Origin: an uncultured Myxococcales bacterium
Lineage (GTDB): Bacteria > Myxococcota_A > UBA9042
Length of the DNA: 45,311 nucleotides
Direction of reading: 5' to 3'
Assembly: GCA_903929795.1 (NCBI GenBank)
Contig: CAIYWC010000203.1
Span: 1-45,311, forward strand
This document shows, piece by piece, positions 45,083 to 45,311 of this stretch (position 1 is the first letter of the stretch; every line of letters begins with the position of its first letter). Both the position numbers and the translations under genes were made by a program. Below the pieces are notes generated by a model, which ran no database searches, was not told the origin of the DNA, and saw only the letters and a list, made by a program, of their open reading frames with translations.

Positions 45083-45311
45083 GTGACAAAGAAAGATATG
45101 CAAAATCAAGCGCTTCGCAACACGCTGCGCTGGCTTTTGCCGACATTCCTGACGCTGCTGGCCCTGGCCTGCAAGCCGGCGCACGCGCCCGTCGCGGTGA
45201 CGAAGCCCAAGGCCGCGCCCCATGCAGCCGCCGCGCCGTTGACGGCTGACCCGTCGGCCGAGGAAGCGACGACGACCGTGGCCGGAGCCGCCGGCGTTGC
45301 CAAACCCGCGG
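45083..45311 (+). CDS. Lipoprotein, N-terminal part (runs off the window)
   Basis: The GTG at 45083 has AGGTGA 5 nt upstream; ATG 45098 is the alternative. The signal peptide WLLPTFLTLLALAC (lipid Cys 30 from the GTG) is followed by an Ala/Pro/Thr-rich linker (APVAVTKPKAAPHAAAAP). The mature part lies outside the window, so function cannot be told. Confidence 0.65.
   Translation, partial: MTKKDMQNQALRNTLRWLLPTFLTLLALACKPAHAPVAVTKPKAAPHAAAAPLTADPSAEEATTTVAGAAGVAKPA

Overview
The window is a gene-dense, high-GC chromosomal segment with about 31 real genes on both strands. Several features point to a Myxococcota-like (former Deltaproteobacteria) bacterium. There is a secreted protein with six MopE/Notch-like acidic Cys repeats and a MYXO-CTERM-like tail. 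At least nine predicted lipoproteins are present, several with Asp/Ala/Thr-rich linkers and Cys-rich D-x-N-x-C-T modules. Surface di-haem cytochromes and a double-FHA membrane protein complete the picture. The assignment is inference from gene content; no rRNA, tRNA or CRISPR was seen.

Layout. 1-129 is the 3' end of an IS630-type transposase. 253-2632 (minus) is a tightly coupled trio: DsbA-like membrane protein, trmH and a GST. 2971-4956 (plus) is transketolase, convergent with a methyltransferase-TPR protein (4960-6669). 6888-8036 is a cardiolipin-synthase-like PLD, convergent with a small Cys-rich membrane protein. 8454-11224 (minus) is tldD-tldE. 11427-13145 (minus) is the MopE-like protein, divergent from a plus-strand operon (13287-18649) of a lipoprotein, a beta-propeller/MauG-like cytochrome, a second di-haem lipoprotein and a DUF1003 protein. 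18656-21052 (minus) is a lipoprotein with a 21-bp-unit tandem repeat and SBBP propeller repeats. 21169-27324 (minus) runs guaB, TPR membrane protein, membrane glycosyltransferase-like protein, guaA. About 680 bp without a convincing gene follow. 28038-31383 (plus) holds a YbjN-like protein, a lipoprotein, a metallophosphoesterase lipoprotein and a small membrane protein. 31589-34956 (plus) is glgP overlapping a GMC oxidoreductase. 34953-40642 (minus) is a coupled four-gene run: caspase-fold-like lipoprotein, TIG/CBM-like lipoprotein, pabA/trpG-type amidotransferase and a 41-aa membrane peptide. A diacylglycerol-kinase-type protein (minus), a double-FHA protein, NagZ and the start of another lipoprotein close the window.

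Working together. Purine synthesis (guaA/guaB), carbon metabolism (tkt, glgP), envelope upkeep (PLD, NagZ, DAGK-like, glycosyltransferase) and protein quality control (TldD/E) are interleaved with two secreted/surface modules. One is a metal/redox module (MopE-like plus two di-haem cytochromes). The other is a putative cysteine-peptidase/adhesin pair.

The most unusual signal is a family of four diverged intergenic elements of about 120-126 bp (2723-2847, 11298-11422, 27889-28008, 31404-31529). They share short terminal inverted motifs and a central hairpin, and I do not recognise them. A second pattern is a recurring extended -10 promoter (TGCTAnnnT), in two cases so close to the start codon that the mRNA should be nearly leaderless.
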